Source of the DNA: Anthopleura xanthogrammica | Lineage: Eukaryota; Cnidaria; Anthozoa; Actiniaria; Actiniidae | Direction of reading: 5' to 3' | Assembly: GCA_964019055.1 (NCBI GenBank) | Contig: OZ025220.1 | Span: 3,565,978 to 3,629,977, forward strand | DNA length: 64,000 nucleotides | Shown: positions 27,401-42,400 of the stretch, piece after piece | Numbering within the stretch: position 1 is the stretch's first letter | Layout: every line of letters begins with the position of its first letter | Notes under the pieces: generated by a model | What the model saw: the letters and a program-made list of their open reading frames with translations, nothing else | Told to the model about the DNA's origin: nothing | Databases searched by the model: none | Made by a program: the position numbers and the translations under genes

Positions 27401-30400
27401 TTCAATTTTTATGCGTTTTTAGACGAAAAAACGAAAAGTAAATATTCTTGTTTTGAGCTTCAAAATTTGGTATTTGGTTGGCAAACGGGTCTAGTTTATT
27501 GATCCGGTCCGGCAAATGAAATTCCAATTCTTGAAGTATACTATCCTTGAAGTATACTTACCAGACTTGTTTTTTCCTCATTTTCATCAAATTTCACTAT
27601 AGGCACAAAGGAATGTATGGGATTTAAGGCCTTCGTGAAGACAAGTTGAAATTACAAGTTAACATTACAACTGAATTTTTATGATTCTGAGACCATCTCA
27701 TGTTGCTTAATAAGATTTCACTCCGGCAAACTGCAGGTATTTATTATTTATATTCTTATTTGCGATATTAGTTATGATCCCCATACATTTCCTTACAAAA
27801 TTCAGTAGCCATTTCGTAAAGCATTTATTATGATTACCGCTGACGCATCGCGGGCGCATGGCCGGAATAGTTGGCGATGGATTTATATTTTTGACCGGTA
27901 TCATGCCAAAACATAAGTATAATTATAAAGGGCGCAGTGAAAATGTCTTGGCCTTCGAGCGAGGCGCTGGACGGGAAGAAGATATTTTAGAATTTCTTTC
28001 CGGAGATTTGGCTGCCGGACAATCGCTGGCAGCGAAAAAAAGAGGGAAGGCTCTTGACGACCGCACGATGCGCCTTTATGAAACGAGGCTGATGCATGTG
28101 GAGGAATTTGCATCCAGTCAAGGAGACAATGCCGTACTTTTTGGAGAAGGAAAACGTCCCTTCTTGGCTGTTACAATTATGACATTTCTACGTAAGTTTA
28201 TCATAGATGTTTATAGATGGTTAAAAACGTTTATAACTATTTCTTTGACCACTGCCTATTATTCTTTCAAAATGCTGACAGCACCGTGATATTAAGTTTA
28301 AAAGGAACTGTGGTCAACATAGATTCCATTCCTTGAAATAATTTGTGTTAGACCAAATAATTTCTAGTGTGAAGTGATCACGACAAACATACGAAAAATC
28401 GTATCTATTGAGAAGGGTTATAGATTGTAATTATAAGTTGGTCGGACGTGGTTTATTGTTCACAGATTCCTCACAAGTTTGTGTAATTTTCTCTTTGATA
28501 ATTACTCTCTATTATTAAAAAACTTCGTTTTCATGATCGTGAATATTCAAATACAAGGTAGCTAAGGTATTTCAAACTGATCTAAAGCGAAATTGGGCTT
28601 TGAGCGAGGGGGTGTCCATATTGTGAGTTGACGCGAAACATGGCTTTTTTGAACTCAGTCCGTGGATTCTAGGGTGTGTCCATAGTTCGCGCTAACGCAC
28701 AATGTGGTCTGGAACACACATAGTATAGCCCATGGTGATGGCATCCACATTTTGAGTTGACGCTTGGAATTCTTTGGACCCATATATTCGAAATTCAGGC
28801 TCATTGTTTAAGAAACAGATATATTTGCTATAGTGTCCCAAAAAGTATGATCCTATTTTCGACACCTCTCTGACTCGCTATGCTTCAGTTTTGCATACGA
28901 GGCTGCGCCTTGGCTGCTATGCTCTGAACGCTTATTCATTTCGTATAACTAACCAGGAATGTGATTGTCAAAGTGGTGAAGACGAAACCATTAGGCACTA
29001 CTTTCTTTATTGTACTCGGTTTTTGCTCAACGTTGCCAATTACTCTTTTTTGTAAATATTCTGTTTCGTAATTGGCAGGAATTTTCTTATAATCAAAAAG
29101 TTGATATTCTTTTATTTGCATGGTTCTACATCTTTAAACAAGACTGAAAATTCAAATTAATTAAAGCTATTCAAAAATTCATTATTGTTAAATTTTGTTT
29201 ATATATGTTTAAATTAAAAAAAAACATGTTTCTTTCTAAAGCAGCTCTAAAGCGGCTGGAACTTTCTTGGAATAATCTTTAAGGGTCTAATAATCACTGG
29301 TTAAAGTTTTTTTTTGATATTCCTATGGGAAGTATTATAATTTTACGAATTTTAATCGGAGTCTGTGACGTCATTTACTCAATATCAAGCATAGCTCCAA
29401 GCATTTCCCTGTGATCAAGATATCCGCTAGTTTCATGCTCCATTCTGAAAAAAAAGAGACTTAAAAATCAATCGATTCTAATCACAAGTAATGTAAGTTA
29501 AGGTGGCTCGGGACCCATAGATCATGCAATAAACTTTTCTTCAAACTTTGTCTACAAAATGAACTTCATAGGTGAAACACAAAAATGCATCCCTCTTTCG
29601 TGACAATAATGAATATAAAATGTGAAAACAATTGACACGACAAACTCAAATGTAAAATAAAAATCAAGAACCTTCTAATTCTGAGCAAACATCGCCGTTC
29701 TTGTCCGCACGGGACTGGGTTCTTGTACCTCAATGGCCGCTTAGAACGTATTTGTCAGTCATTTTGTTCTCTCATGTCTCTAGAATCTATTCTGATCGAA
29801 TTCAGGGTCCTCAGAGTTTGAAATCCTTTTCTTTGATTGAATTTTCGTAAACAACCATTTTGTTGCAAAACGACACAAATAGTGCTGATAACTGGCAATA
29901 CGATTTTGAATATGTTCGGGTGAAAACTTCGCTCTTACAACGGAAATTAAGGTAAATCCAAGAAATCTTTAAGTTGATTGTGGAGGTGGTTCTGAATTTA
30001 CATAATGTTAGGATGAAACATCTAAAAACATAAGTGATAATTGATCAAAAACACAATGCGCAAAACGGATGCGCAGCAGTTCGTCAGCCGACCTTTGGGC
30101 TTAATAGAAATAAAATAAATCAATACGTTATTTAAGAAGAAATATATGGAGCGATGTTTGGTGTTGAGTAAATTACGTCACAGACTCCGTTGAAAATTTA
30201 TAAAAATATAATACTTTCAATCGGAATATCAAGAAAAAACTTTAACCAGTGTTTATTAGACCCTTAAAGATTATTCCAAGAAAGTTTCAGCCGAATTAAA
30301 TTTTGAGCAATTGTCGTACTAGTCCCCCTTCAACCTTAACCATATAGCTTCCATATTGATGATGTGTAGAGACTTCCTATGTTAATATGTTCAATGATCA

Positions 30401-33400
30401 AGTTCTTTTTTTTTCAAGGCTTTATTGTAGATTTTTTCTTTTTTAACCAGCCTCTAGAATTGCGCGAGCTCGTTTTATTCAACACTTCGATTGCACTAAA
30501 CAGCATTTTTTCTCTTTGAAAGGTCTCGCGGAGAACCCATGCCTGTCCCATCAGCTTTAATAGAGATGATGTTTGGCGTCATGGAAGCTGTAATTTACCT
30601 CAATGAACGAAATCTTGTGCATCTTTCCCTCATGGCCGCCAATGTCTTAATTTCCCATAACAATCTTTGTAAATTGACTGGTTTCCAGTTTGCAAGAGAA
30701 ATGATAAAACAGGTATTTATTCAAGCCAGAAGAATCCTAGTTTAAACTAACTAGTTCTCCGGAGAGAAAATAGCATCCGAAATAATTCACCTGTATTCTT
30801 ATATAAACCGATATAATTTTTAACCGATATTTTTATATAAATCGATAGTAGTATAAAAATCGTGCAATTTAAATTACGTCACCATCGGTGTCAAAACCTT
30901 TGTCTTTGAAAACTAGAAGACAAAACTTACGATGGCCAGCACTTTCCAGCAATTACTTCCTAACTTTATACATTAAAATTGAAATGCTCTGAAGTCTTCT
31001 ATTTCTATTGTTAGCATACCTGCTTTCTCAAGCAAAAATTTATAACTCGATTTATTATCATTAAACACTGCTATTGCCGGATTTCAAGTCGAAAGGGGCT
31101 GGGTACGACTTCCTTAATTGTGACGATGACAACACAAAACTCACATAGCCAAAGAGAGCACATCGACCTATACAAAAAGCCCCTCTCGACTTGAAATCCG
31201 GCAATTGATTCTCTTTCGGCAGCAATACATTAAAACCATGTTAAATGGTAATACGTTTGAGTAATATTGATGATTTATACATCTATGAATTAGCTTGCAT
31301 TATAGCTTATCTTTGTACCACCGTAGCACTTTGGTTAAGCTTAACTTGACCTTTTTTATAGCACTGGCTTGTTCTGTATCTAGTTCATAGATTTGATGGT
31401 CATCTACATACATTAATAGATAGGTGTCAGTGAAACCCAGATTATTATGAAAATTGTTGCATAATGGATTATATATTTTGTCCTTGCAGCGCAGTGGTAA
31501 TTATGAGTATATATCGGTTCATGATGAAACGGCTACCCGACATGCGGCCCCAGAATGCTTGGAAAATGGTTGTTTTTCAGAGAAGTCTGTTTCTTGGGCA
31601 ATTGGAATCATGCTGTTTGAGATGCACACCTATGGCGTTTCACCGTACAATCAATACAGCAATGATCAAGCAGATGAAATCCGGAGCCACGTAAGTCCAT
31701 TTCCATGATCCTCCACCTTTCTTGTATTTGACAAGGCTGCATCGTTCCTTCACATTACATCACACATCATACACCCCTTTTGATATTTGTTTGTTGTACT
31801 TCGTTCAGGATTTGAGTTCAAACATAAAGCTTCTTAGCTTCGAATAACCAAAGAGTGGTTGGTGAAACAACCCACAAGCGGTACTCAGACCCCAATTTTC
31901 CTTATCTGCACTGTTAAACTTTCCCTTCCTCCATCCTCTGCAGACTCGAAGTTTTCATAGGTCAATTAACTTTATTACGTTTAATTGGGATTTACTTTTA
32001 GGTAATAAGCCGTGGTAAGCTAAAAATGGAAGATTGCATCCGGAGAGAAGTTTGTGAGGTAATCAAGATGTGTCTTACTTATGAGAAAGAGGACAGACCA
32101 AGTCTTGCACAATTGAGGACTGAGTTGGAATCAATTCATAAGCAGATAATTGAAGAAGGTAGGAATATTAATCCTTTAATTCAACGGCTTTTTGCTCTCA
32201 ATTTATTTGTATATTTGTTTTTCTTTTACATGTAGAAAAAGACTGGGCAGCTGCAATCTATCCAGCCCTCACAAATGTAGACTTGGCTCAGACTAAAAAT
32301 GCAGTTAGTGTTTTATTTGTTTTTTTCTTTTTTTGGGGGGGGGGGGGGGGGGGGCCGATTATTAAAAATTCATCATCATCATAATTATTATTCTTATTAT
32401 CATCATCACTATCCACCCAGGAGTAACTTTAGTCACTTGGCAATAATCCTCTCCCCATCCCCACAGGGGCAATTTTAGTCATGCGACAACAAGCCGAACA
32501 CATGTACAATCTTCGGAAATTCAAACTTCTCTCCTCATTATTTACAAAAGATCTGATTTGTTCATAACCAGTTATAATGAGTTCCTGAGTAGTCCTGGAC
32601 AAATTTATGTTCAGTATCATAACCATAAAAAAAACTTTTGAATACACAGATGAACTCCAGCAGAGCCCTTGAGGAGCTTGACAAAGAAAAGAATCTGGGT
32701 TTTTTTGGATCGGGAACAACATCAGTTGATAGACCAACCATTCGTAACTACGAAGGGGTAAGGGAACATTCACCGTGGCCAGAAATTTTATCAAAATTAT
32801 GATATATTGTGATTGTATCATTTGAATTTTGGGGGGTGATTTCTTTTAGGAAAAAGGTATCAGAGAACTTGTTTTGAAGACGATGGAAGACGATTTGGAA
32901 AAACTGATATTTCTCAAGCACAAGAACGTTGTGAATGTCATTTCACTGTCAGATTACGATACCAAATACGTCGCATTGTTTAGTTATTTATGTATTTTTA
33001 TAATAACTACATGATTAAAGATGTGAATATTTGTTTGTCATCAAGCTATTTTTCTAGGAAAAAATTCCGAGCTCCTGGCGGGATTTGAACCAATTCCAAG
33101 CACAAAACACATCATAATTACATGATTATCACCATTATTATTATCGATAGTTTTTGAGTGTCAGTTTTAAAGACGTAACACTCAAATCAAAAAATATTTT
33201 GCCATTCAACTATTTACTTCATGTAGAATAAGTATTGAAGGCATTGAAAAAAAGGCTATATGCACTTGGTTCACACTAGTGACGCAAGCATAAGCATAAC
33301 GATATACGCAAGCGCAGATAGCCTTTCATGGTTAGTTAGCCCCAGCTGATCTGAAAAGTTGACGTAGAAATGACGCCACTGCAAAGCTGTGGTGTCATGA

Positions 33401-36400
33401 AGCATGTGAAAATTTCTATGAGAGGTTTTTGATATTTCGTATATTTGATATTTCAATAAAATAAGGAAATAACCTTTTTTCAAGTCGCCGGACTACTAAG
33501 AATGACACTTCAGTTTTGAAAATTTTCTCGATTCTGATTGACTAATATTTTTCCTCAAATCAGCTGGCTGTGTTTTGTCCAACCTGACGCTTGCCATATG
33601 CTCTTCCGTCCTGGTATCCAGGACGAATGAGCATATGGCAAGCGTCTGAGGAAAAATATTAGCCAATAGAAATATACAACACTCTTAATTTTATCATTAT
33701 TATTGTTATTACTATTACTTAGGTGACGGAGTATTCAGGACTTGGCAATTTGTTACAGAAAGCATTAGCGAAAAGGTGTCTACCAGATCAGCTTGTGACT
33801 TTTGTTACACAGATAGCCCAGGGACTTCGTTATCTACATGATAATTATATGATCCACGGTGATCTGAGAGCAGAATACATCATGGGTTTTCCCAATAATA
33901 AGGTTTGTTCTTCCTTGTTTGATTTGATTGGACCCTGATCTCAGAGGGTTTTGTCTTCATACCGCGGTTTTCGCATGAGTAGGGAACATATCATACGGTA
34001 GTGACTTATAGCACGTAAACAGTAATAGGACATGCCATAACAATGAAAAAGCATTTCATTGTCTTCGAGTAACTCACCCAATCAGAAATTGTAGTTACAG
34101 CTACGGCACGCTGCGGTATGGCTACAGTGCGTTTGACAATTTAGCGTATCGTTTTTCGCTCATGCGAAAACTGCTTTATCTTAATATTTGATTAACTATA
34201 GTTTATCTATTTTGTTCATATGAATTGTAAACAAATTGTGTTGGTGTTGTTATTTACAAACATGACTGGATTATTTACCAAGCCGGAAATCAAATCATTT
34301 ATCATAATTTGTAAATAGGTAAAGGTTTCACGTCTTGGTCGATCAAAGGCTGTTGGTCAGACGTTTGACACTAAATGCCGTATGCCAGAAGATGCTATAA
34401 GATGGTAAGCTGTATCTAACTCCGATTCGTTAATAGAATAAACAAACAAACCAACGGAAACCAAGCAAGCCAAATCAACTAGAAAGGTTATATATCTTCG
34501 AATCTTGAATCAAATCCTATTTGCATTTGTCGAACCTATAAACCTTTTCAAATAGAAGTCATAAACAAGCCGTTAGAAAGGTCGAGCCGGCATTTTATAG
34601 TAAGCAATCCTGAGATAGAGCATGCGCTCTGACCCTGGTCGCAAGATTCTGGCTTCCGGTCAGTATGGTTTTCCGGAGCCTACAATTTTGCTCTCCTTAT
34701 TTTGCTGTTTTCCCACCCTCCCCTCCCTTGCGCTTCTGTAGTTCTTTGGAAAGCTCCGCCAGGCCTGCGTTCCCATAACTCATATATGAGTACAGTGGGA
34801 CCAGTGAGAATATATTACGACTGAGCTTAAAGAAAGATAAGAAAAGTGAAGTGAAATGCCGCCGCCAGAACATCCAGGACCGAGCACAGGCAGCTCAAAT
34901 ACAACAAGTAAGAGTTATTACGGAAACTAGAAACCTCAAAACAACTCCCTTTATACCAGGAGATGACATAATCACAACTGAAAAACGCTGGGAGGAATGG
35001 TTTGAAGAGATCGAGCGAGAATTCAGGTATTTTAAAATAACAGATCCAACTGATAAGAAAGATGCCTTGATTATTTACGGAGGGAAAGAAATCGCGAGAT
35101 TGGAGAAAAGTTTGCAAAACCCTAGCACAGATATGAATGAATATGAGAAGCTGAGATCAAAATTAAACGAGCGTTTCCTGCCCAAACGAAATAAACATCA
35201 TGCGAGATATAGATTCCTTGCGATGAAACCAGAAGACATTAGCATACGCCGCTAGACTGAGAGAACAATCAATGGAATGTAAATTTGGCGACAATTTAGA
35301 CGAGCGGATTTTAGAACATTTGATACAAACAAGCGAGAGCCGCACATTGATTCAAAAAACTATAAGTAAAAGGTGGAATTTAGATCAATTCCTAACAGGA
35401 GGACAATGGAGGACACTCACATAATGGTAAAAGACATAAGAGATACTACAAAGGAAGTAGCGAGAATCACAAAATACCACAGGAAGCCCATATAGCAGCC
35501 TAGAGAGTTGTAAACAAAACCAAAATCCGACCAGTGCGAAAGTTGTGGAGAGGTAAAGCACACACGACCTCAAGACTGCCCAGCTCGTGCAAGAAATTGT
35601 ATGAAATGTCACAAGAGAGGCCATTATGCAATTGTTTGTAAAACAAAGCCTCATACAAACCCGCAAGAACACAGTGGGAAAACAAACAGTGCGAGAAAAA
35701 AATGAGTGAAAAAAATTACCACCGAAGAACAAGAGGATTCCACCAGCTCAGACGACGAACTCTTCCAACACTTCAAACAAGCAAAAACCCTTAAGAGTGG
35801 AGCCTGCAACCAGTCCAAAATAGTAACCGTGAGAATCGTCGACGTTGACGTCGGAGTCGAGCCAGACAGTGGTGCTGACGTCAACATTATGGACGAACAT
35901 CAATTCAAGGCCCTGGTTCATCTATCCAAAGAAGAAAGACAGCTGCGCGAAAGTAAGATAAAGCTAAACGCACTGCAGTACAAACTCCCTGTAAAAGGTG
36001 AGTTCAACACCATAGTAAGAAACAAAACTAGAGGAATATCCACAACCTTAATCGTTGTTAAAGGAAGGATCAATTCAGCACCGTTAATCGGAATACCTAC
36101 TCTCATGGACCTCGGGATGTTAAAGATTGACCCAGAAGGCACTCTGGCAGAGGCAAACAGCCTAGGAATCCAATAGGACCCACACATCCGAATGGTCACA
36201 GCGAAGGACAAACAACAGCCAAAGCCTGGCATCGACGAGATTGTCAGCAGACACAGCAAAGTATTTGAAGGTATCGGAAAAGTACGAGATAACAAGAGAA
36301 ACGAAGAGCTCTATGTCAACTTCAGCATGACAACGGAGGCAGTTCTCGTAGCCCAAAAGCCAAGACCAGTTGCTTACCACCTTAAAGAACCGCTGAAAAG

Positions 36401-39400
36401 ATGGCTCGAACAAGGTATTGAGGAAGACATCTTTGAGAGAGTACCAACCGGAGAGCCAGTCACATGGTGCTCACCACTAGTAGTTCAATCGAAACCCAAG
36501 CTCAAGGACACGCCACAAGAGAAACTAAAGCCAACCATGATAAGAGCAAGCGTCGACCTGAGAGTACCAAACAAATACTTGAATCGGGACAGTATAACTC
36601 AGGGGTCGATCATCGAGGACTTCACTTACAAGTTTCACGACTGTAAGATTTTCTCCAAGATGGACCTGAAGCAAGGTTACCATCCGTTACAGCTGCACCC
36701 GGACTCAAGAGCCAAAGCAACATTCAGCACTGCGTGAGAAAATATGCAACCGAAGCGCCTCGTGTTCGGAGCTAAATCCTCACAAGACCTATTTGATCAG
36801 ACGATGTGCAGAGTGTTCGGCAATAAACCAAGATGGGAGTCTTAGCCATCGTGATGACATGCTAATTGGAGGACGCAACCTAGAGAAGCACAATCAGACC
36901 TTAAAACAAGTGCTACAAAGAGCAGCAGACTTTGGAGTCACCTTCAATAGTGACAAATGACTGTTCGGCGTGAAAGAGTTAGAATTCTACGGATACCGAT
37001 TCACAAAGGACGGACTGAAACCAACACCAGAGAAAGTTCGAGCAATGAAAGGTTGTGAACGACCGACGTCTAAAGAGGAAGTGAGAAGCTTCCTGGGAAT
37101 GCTGGGATATCTATCAAAGTTCATACCAAGATATTCAACCCTGACTGCACCGCTTAGGGAATTAACTCACAGCAAAAATGAAGTTCAGATGGGGAGCAGA
37201 CGAAGAAGCAGCTTTCATCAAACTAAAGGAAAGCATCGCTAGTGAGAACACAATAGCATACTTTGATCCAAGAAGGCCAAATATCGTACGCACTGAAGCC
37301 AGTTTCCACGAGCACTATCCGCAGGACTCTTCCAAGAAACACCGAAAGGATTGCAGGCGGTACAGTTCATGAGCCGAACCATGACTGAGACAGAGAAGAG
37401 ATACAGTCAGGCGGAAAAGGACACCAACGCGATCGCAACCACAGAAGGTTCAAGCAAGACCACATAGGAACAGACGAAGACCAGCCTACCTTAGTGACTA
37501 CCTAACTGATGTCTGAACAAGAGACACTTTTGATGATTGTTGAGTTATTATCTTAGTTATGTATGAGAGTGAGCGATGGGCGTAATGATTAGTTTATTAC
37601 CTGTATTATTTTGGTTACATTTATTTCCTAAAGGGAGGGAGAAATGTAATATCCAGTTTACTTCCGGTCAGCACGTCACGTATCACGTGATTAGCACATG
37701 TAATTATGCCTATGTGTGATTTGTTATAAGGAATAAATTCATGAAGTATAACCTCACGCAAGTCCCCGTTTAAGAGTATTTTAACGGACACAACAACGTC
37801 AAACGCGGAAAATAAAGCATTGTAGGATTTATTAATTGTAATGTAATGACGTCATTTTTCTTTTAATTGCTTGGTTGGTTGGCTGGCTTGGTAGATCGGT
37901 TGGTCAGTTTCTACATCGATTTTTGATCCTTTTTTAATTCTATTTTTGGCAGGAGCCCTCCAGAGGTGATAAAAGATGGTATCTACTCGCATAGCAGTGA
38001 CATATATTCCTTTGGTATCATGTGCTATGAGTTGTTTGAGGCTCTTGATGCACCAGTAGAAAGTAAAACAGACGATGTCAAACCTTTCAGTAACATCGAA
38101 GATAACCAGGTTTGTTCTTTAAGGATGTCCCATTCGTGCCTTCCCTTTAGAACGACTAGTTTACATCACTAATCTTTCTTTCTTTCTTAATTCTTTCTTT
38201 CTTTTTTCTTTCTTTTTAAATAGTTGTCGGGTTTAAAAAGGTTAAATCATGGAAAATAATTAAGGCCGAGGGTTATTCTGGGTAGTTGATAGCTTGGTCA
38301 ATTGGAGAGCATACAGACATGAAGAGTGACAAAATGCTTTGTTCAGTAACTTGAATCTATGTTCAATAGCTAAACTGAAAAACTATAATATGCATAACAT
38401 TAGCCCTATTAACTGTTTACACAGAACTCCCTAACTGTTAGGCAATCCTTTTAATCATCTTCGATTTGTATAAACCCTGGAAGAATGTAGGTGGTTGTTA
38501 AAACTTTTCCTTGTTTCACTGGAAAAGTCGATCGATTTTAGATGTTGGAAATATGTTGAAAATATGATGGAAAAAGGTTGGAAGTCAAACTTCCAACCTT
38601 TTGGAAACTTCCATGGTATGGAAATGTTGGAAATACGTTTGAAATACGTTTGAAATATCATGGAAATATGTTGGAAGTTAGTTGAGCATGACGCGTGCAT
38701 GCTGGAATTTTGTTGGAAATATGTTGGAAGTGTCCAAAACTAAAACATGGAAATATGTTAGAAAGGCACTTTATTTAGACTTTATTATTAATGAAATGGG
38801 ACATCTTGTCAATTGGAAAAAAATATTTTATTAAAATTTGGCAAGACAATTTTTTATGCTTTACTCAACTTTGACACATCAAGTATTGAATACTCTTTCA
38901 AGAGCATACATGTTTCATGATATGATATTTATGTTATAAACTTGTATTTAATAATATTTGAAACCATAAGGGAATAATTCTCAAAGTCTAATACAAGAAA
39001 GAAAACAGTTTTTAAGACGAAAGATCCGACAAACATTCCAGAACGCCATAAATTTCAACGTGTTTGTAGAGAATCGAAGTTATAGGTCCCAAATTCCTCA
39101 TAAGAGGCGCCGGGATCCCACCAGGACATCACCAACAATTCTTGGCCGTAAAATGTGTTAACCGTGTAGTAAAAAAAAGAAGAGCTAAGATTTAGGGAAT
39201 TAGTTGCTATTCTTTATTTAGTCGATAGAACAATTTGTGATTTCATGATTTTTTTTAAAAATCAGTTAGGTTAAGATTTTTTTCTAAAGAAAGCAGTGAA
39301 TAATTAGTAAAGGTTCGTTATTTTTGACCACCTTGATCATTTATTTTATAAAATTAAGAACGCAACGAGAGACCTTAAAATTCTTGCACTGTATCCCGAT

Positions 39401-42400
39401 GTCAACATCCAACATATTTCCAAGGTATATGATGGAAGTCGCGACTTTTAATACTTCCGAGGTATTTCCTTACTGTTGAAAGGACTTCCATGATATTTCC
39501 ATGGTTTTGAACTTCCATGGTATGGAAATGTGTTGGAAGTGGCGACTTCCAACATATTTCCAATATCTAAAATCGATCGATTTTTCCAGTGTTTCGACGG
39601 ACTTTGATCCCAAATATTTCGTAATCTACGAGCTTCACAAAGAAAATAATCATTCACAGTACTACAAATACAGATAGGCTGTCTAATCCCTTTGATGGCT
39701 TCTCGCGCATATCCATAAAACAGACGTAGATCGCCAACGAATCTTCTATCCCGGCTCAAAACACAAGCAAAATGGCGGCAAAAACAGTTCAAAGCCAAAA
39801 TCTGGCGCATGCGCAGACAAATTGTTTGTATGCTGTTCTCTGTAGAAATTTATTCGTTCATATTCATGGGGTTATAAATACATTTGAACGAAACATTTCT
39901 CCAGAGAACATCATGGTAATCAGGTCTATTCTTCTTAAGATTTCAAAAACGTGTTATAATGCATTACCCTTTTGAATGCTCTATCATTTATTCCCTGCCA
40001 TTTTTTTTAGATTCTGGCGCACCTAGAAGCTAACGAACGTCCGACAAGGCCAAAAAGTATGCCAATATGGGTTCACGTTGTTGTAAAACATTGTTTGTTG
40101 CACAGGCCTTCTGAAAGACCGCAATTCATTCTCATCGAGGATACCTTAACCTCAAGGTGAATTATCTATCAGTTTCATTCAATTTCCATAACAATATCCT
40201 GATGCTCTAAACTATTCTCAATTCATTTCTAATCGTACAGCAAACCCTTCGAATCTTGCTTGCTGCATCACTGGCTAAACAAGCACAAAAGCGAGGCTGA
40301 CAACATTGACGTGAATGTAACTCAATCAGTAATTGCTAGTCATGTGATTCCCAAGGAACGTCATAAAACGTTTGAAGAGCTCCGCCAGCTTGTCTCAGCT
40401 GAGGTGTTTCAGGATCACACATATTTATATACATCTGGATACAAAAACGAAAAAGAAGATGGACCAAGTTTTCTCGATGAGAGTAGGGAAGGCCAATATG
40501 AGGAGATTCCTGCTCAGTATTCGAAAGGTAATGATTCGTTTCCGGTAGCTTTATGTATGTTTAACTTTAAACGTTGAAGATTATTACATTCTCTAGGCCT
40601 GATCAACATGCTAATTCAAACTTAAGGGCCAATTATTCATGTTTCAATATCATCAGAGTGTACTATATAAAACTTTCGATAACTCCTCTGTCCATCAGTA
40701 TAATTTTAGACTAGCTTGAAGATTTAGTTATTAAGCACCTGAAATTAGAACCAATTATTGCTAATTTAGTATGAAATATAGAGGTGCAATTCTGTGAAAT
40801 GCCATAGATGAAAAATGAAGATTTCTCTCATTTAAATAATTGAAACCTAAGATTAAGAACTCTATATAAGAAAATATATTCATAATTGATTGCTCTTTTC
40901 CCGGCCATTCTGCTTGTGTATTCTTTTTTATTTCATTTCTCCCGTTTATTACGTTCTTTTCGTATGCATATGGTTAATGTAACATTGACAAAGACTTTGA
41001 ATTACCGCCAATTCCGATGAACTGCGACTGTGTTTTAATAAATAAAATAAATAGACTGCTAGAGTCTAAACACTTAGTTTGCACTAATGCATTAGGTGGA
41101 CGTCAACCATTCAAGTGACGTCACACTTGCTCAACAACTAGCTTGTTTGCTTGCTTGAGCTTCGCTTTTAATCAAGAAAGTTTAGTCAAAATGCCTCCCA
41201 GTTTTCTTAGAGCTGGAGACTAGCTGTTCAAATAACTAAAAAATGCAATCATCTGCATTACCATAGAATAGGCCCCTTGCAGCATGTCGGAATGCAGCTC
41301 AATTTGGAGAGCAAAACAATAGGTTCTAATTCTCAGCGGATTGACATTCTTTTGTTTTGCCCTCCAAATTGAGCTGCATTCCGACGTGCTGCAAGGGGTC
41401 TATCTCAGAAGACCAAGCATTCAGGAAGACTTATACAAAGTGATTCAAAGGAACGAATCGCTCAAGTTGAATTGAACCGAATACACGTGAAAATTCATAA
41501 TTCACGTGGAAACTCCATATTTTAGTAGTACACTTGATGCAAAGGGCTTTGAAAGTGTTATGAATAATTTCTTATATTTTTTTAAAATTAAAAAAACTCC
41601 TTTTTGTTCTTTTTCCTTGTTATAATAATAAAAATACCTTATAATTTGTTAGTGTATTTGTATAAAGTGTATTTCTGTGTTTTTGCGAGAAAAAAGCGAA
41701 ACCATCTTAAAAAATTCGAAGTGGCCGCCTATGTTTTGAGCCTGCAGTTATTCGGTCTCATGATGACGTTATCAAAAATTGGTATAAGACCATAAAAAAC
41801 CTCCATTGATTCTTATTAATAACATTATGCAATATTAATATACATTTTCCTTGAGAAAAGTGATCCAAATGCATCTTTAAGAAAATCCCAAAAAATTAAA
41901 GTTGGCGCGAGAACTATAGTCGAATAGGGTTAATATTTTTCATTTTCTTTACTTTGCATCTCATTAAAAATATGTATGTACAGTATACGAAAAAAGCCTT
42001 GTCATCGAGCGACTCAAGCCTACGCGACTGGACCTATGGGAAGTATATGGAAATCACGACGAAACTTTATCAGTGATATAGACTCCTTCACGGTCCATGA
42101 TTTCTATTGTGTTTTCCTCATGAATTATTCATGAGTTTGTTAATTAGTAGATGTCGTTATTTTTCCATGGATACCGCGCTTTCCGATTATATATACATTT
42201 TTTCACGTGTCTACTTTCACAACCCTGAAGATGGCCGCTTCGGTCGAAAGCTTGGTTAAGAACTATTAAACATAATAACGCAGAAGAAGCCTTTTATATT
42301 ATATTAAATATCTCGTGCAAGGATGTTTTGAATATATTTACAGTAATTAAAATCGACAAATAATTTGTTTATTCTTGTATGTTTGTTTGTCTTACAGGAA

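Larger units (their letters stand above)
24334..30522 (+). other. Gene A intron 7 (6.2 kb)
   Basis: The longest intron of gene A interrupts domain 1 between αD and αE. It carries a hairpin (25538–25658), a pair of inverted repeats (26935–27010 / 27816–27890), an orphan exon-like frame (27904–28191) and a foldback element (29265–30300). The rest is AT-rich without recognisable coding. Confidence 0.75.
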
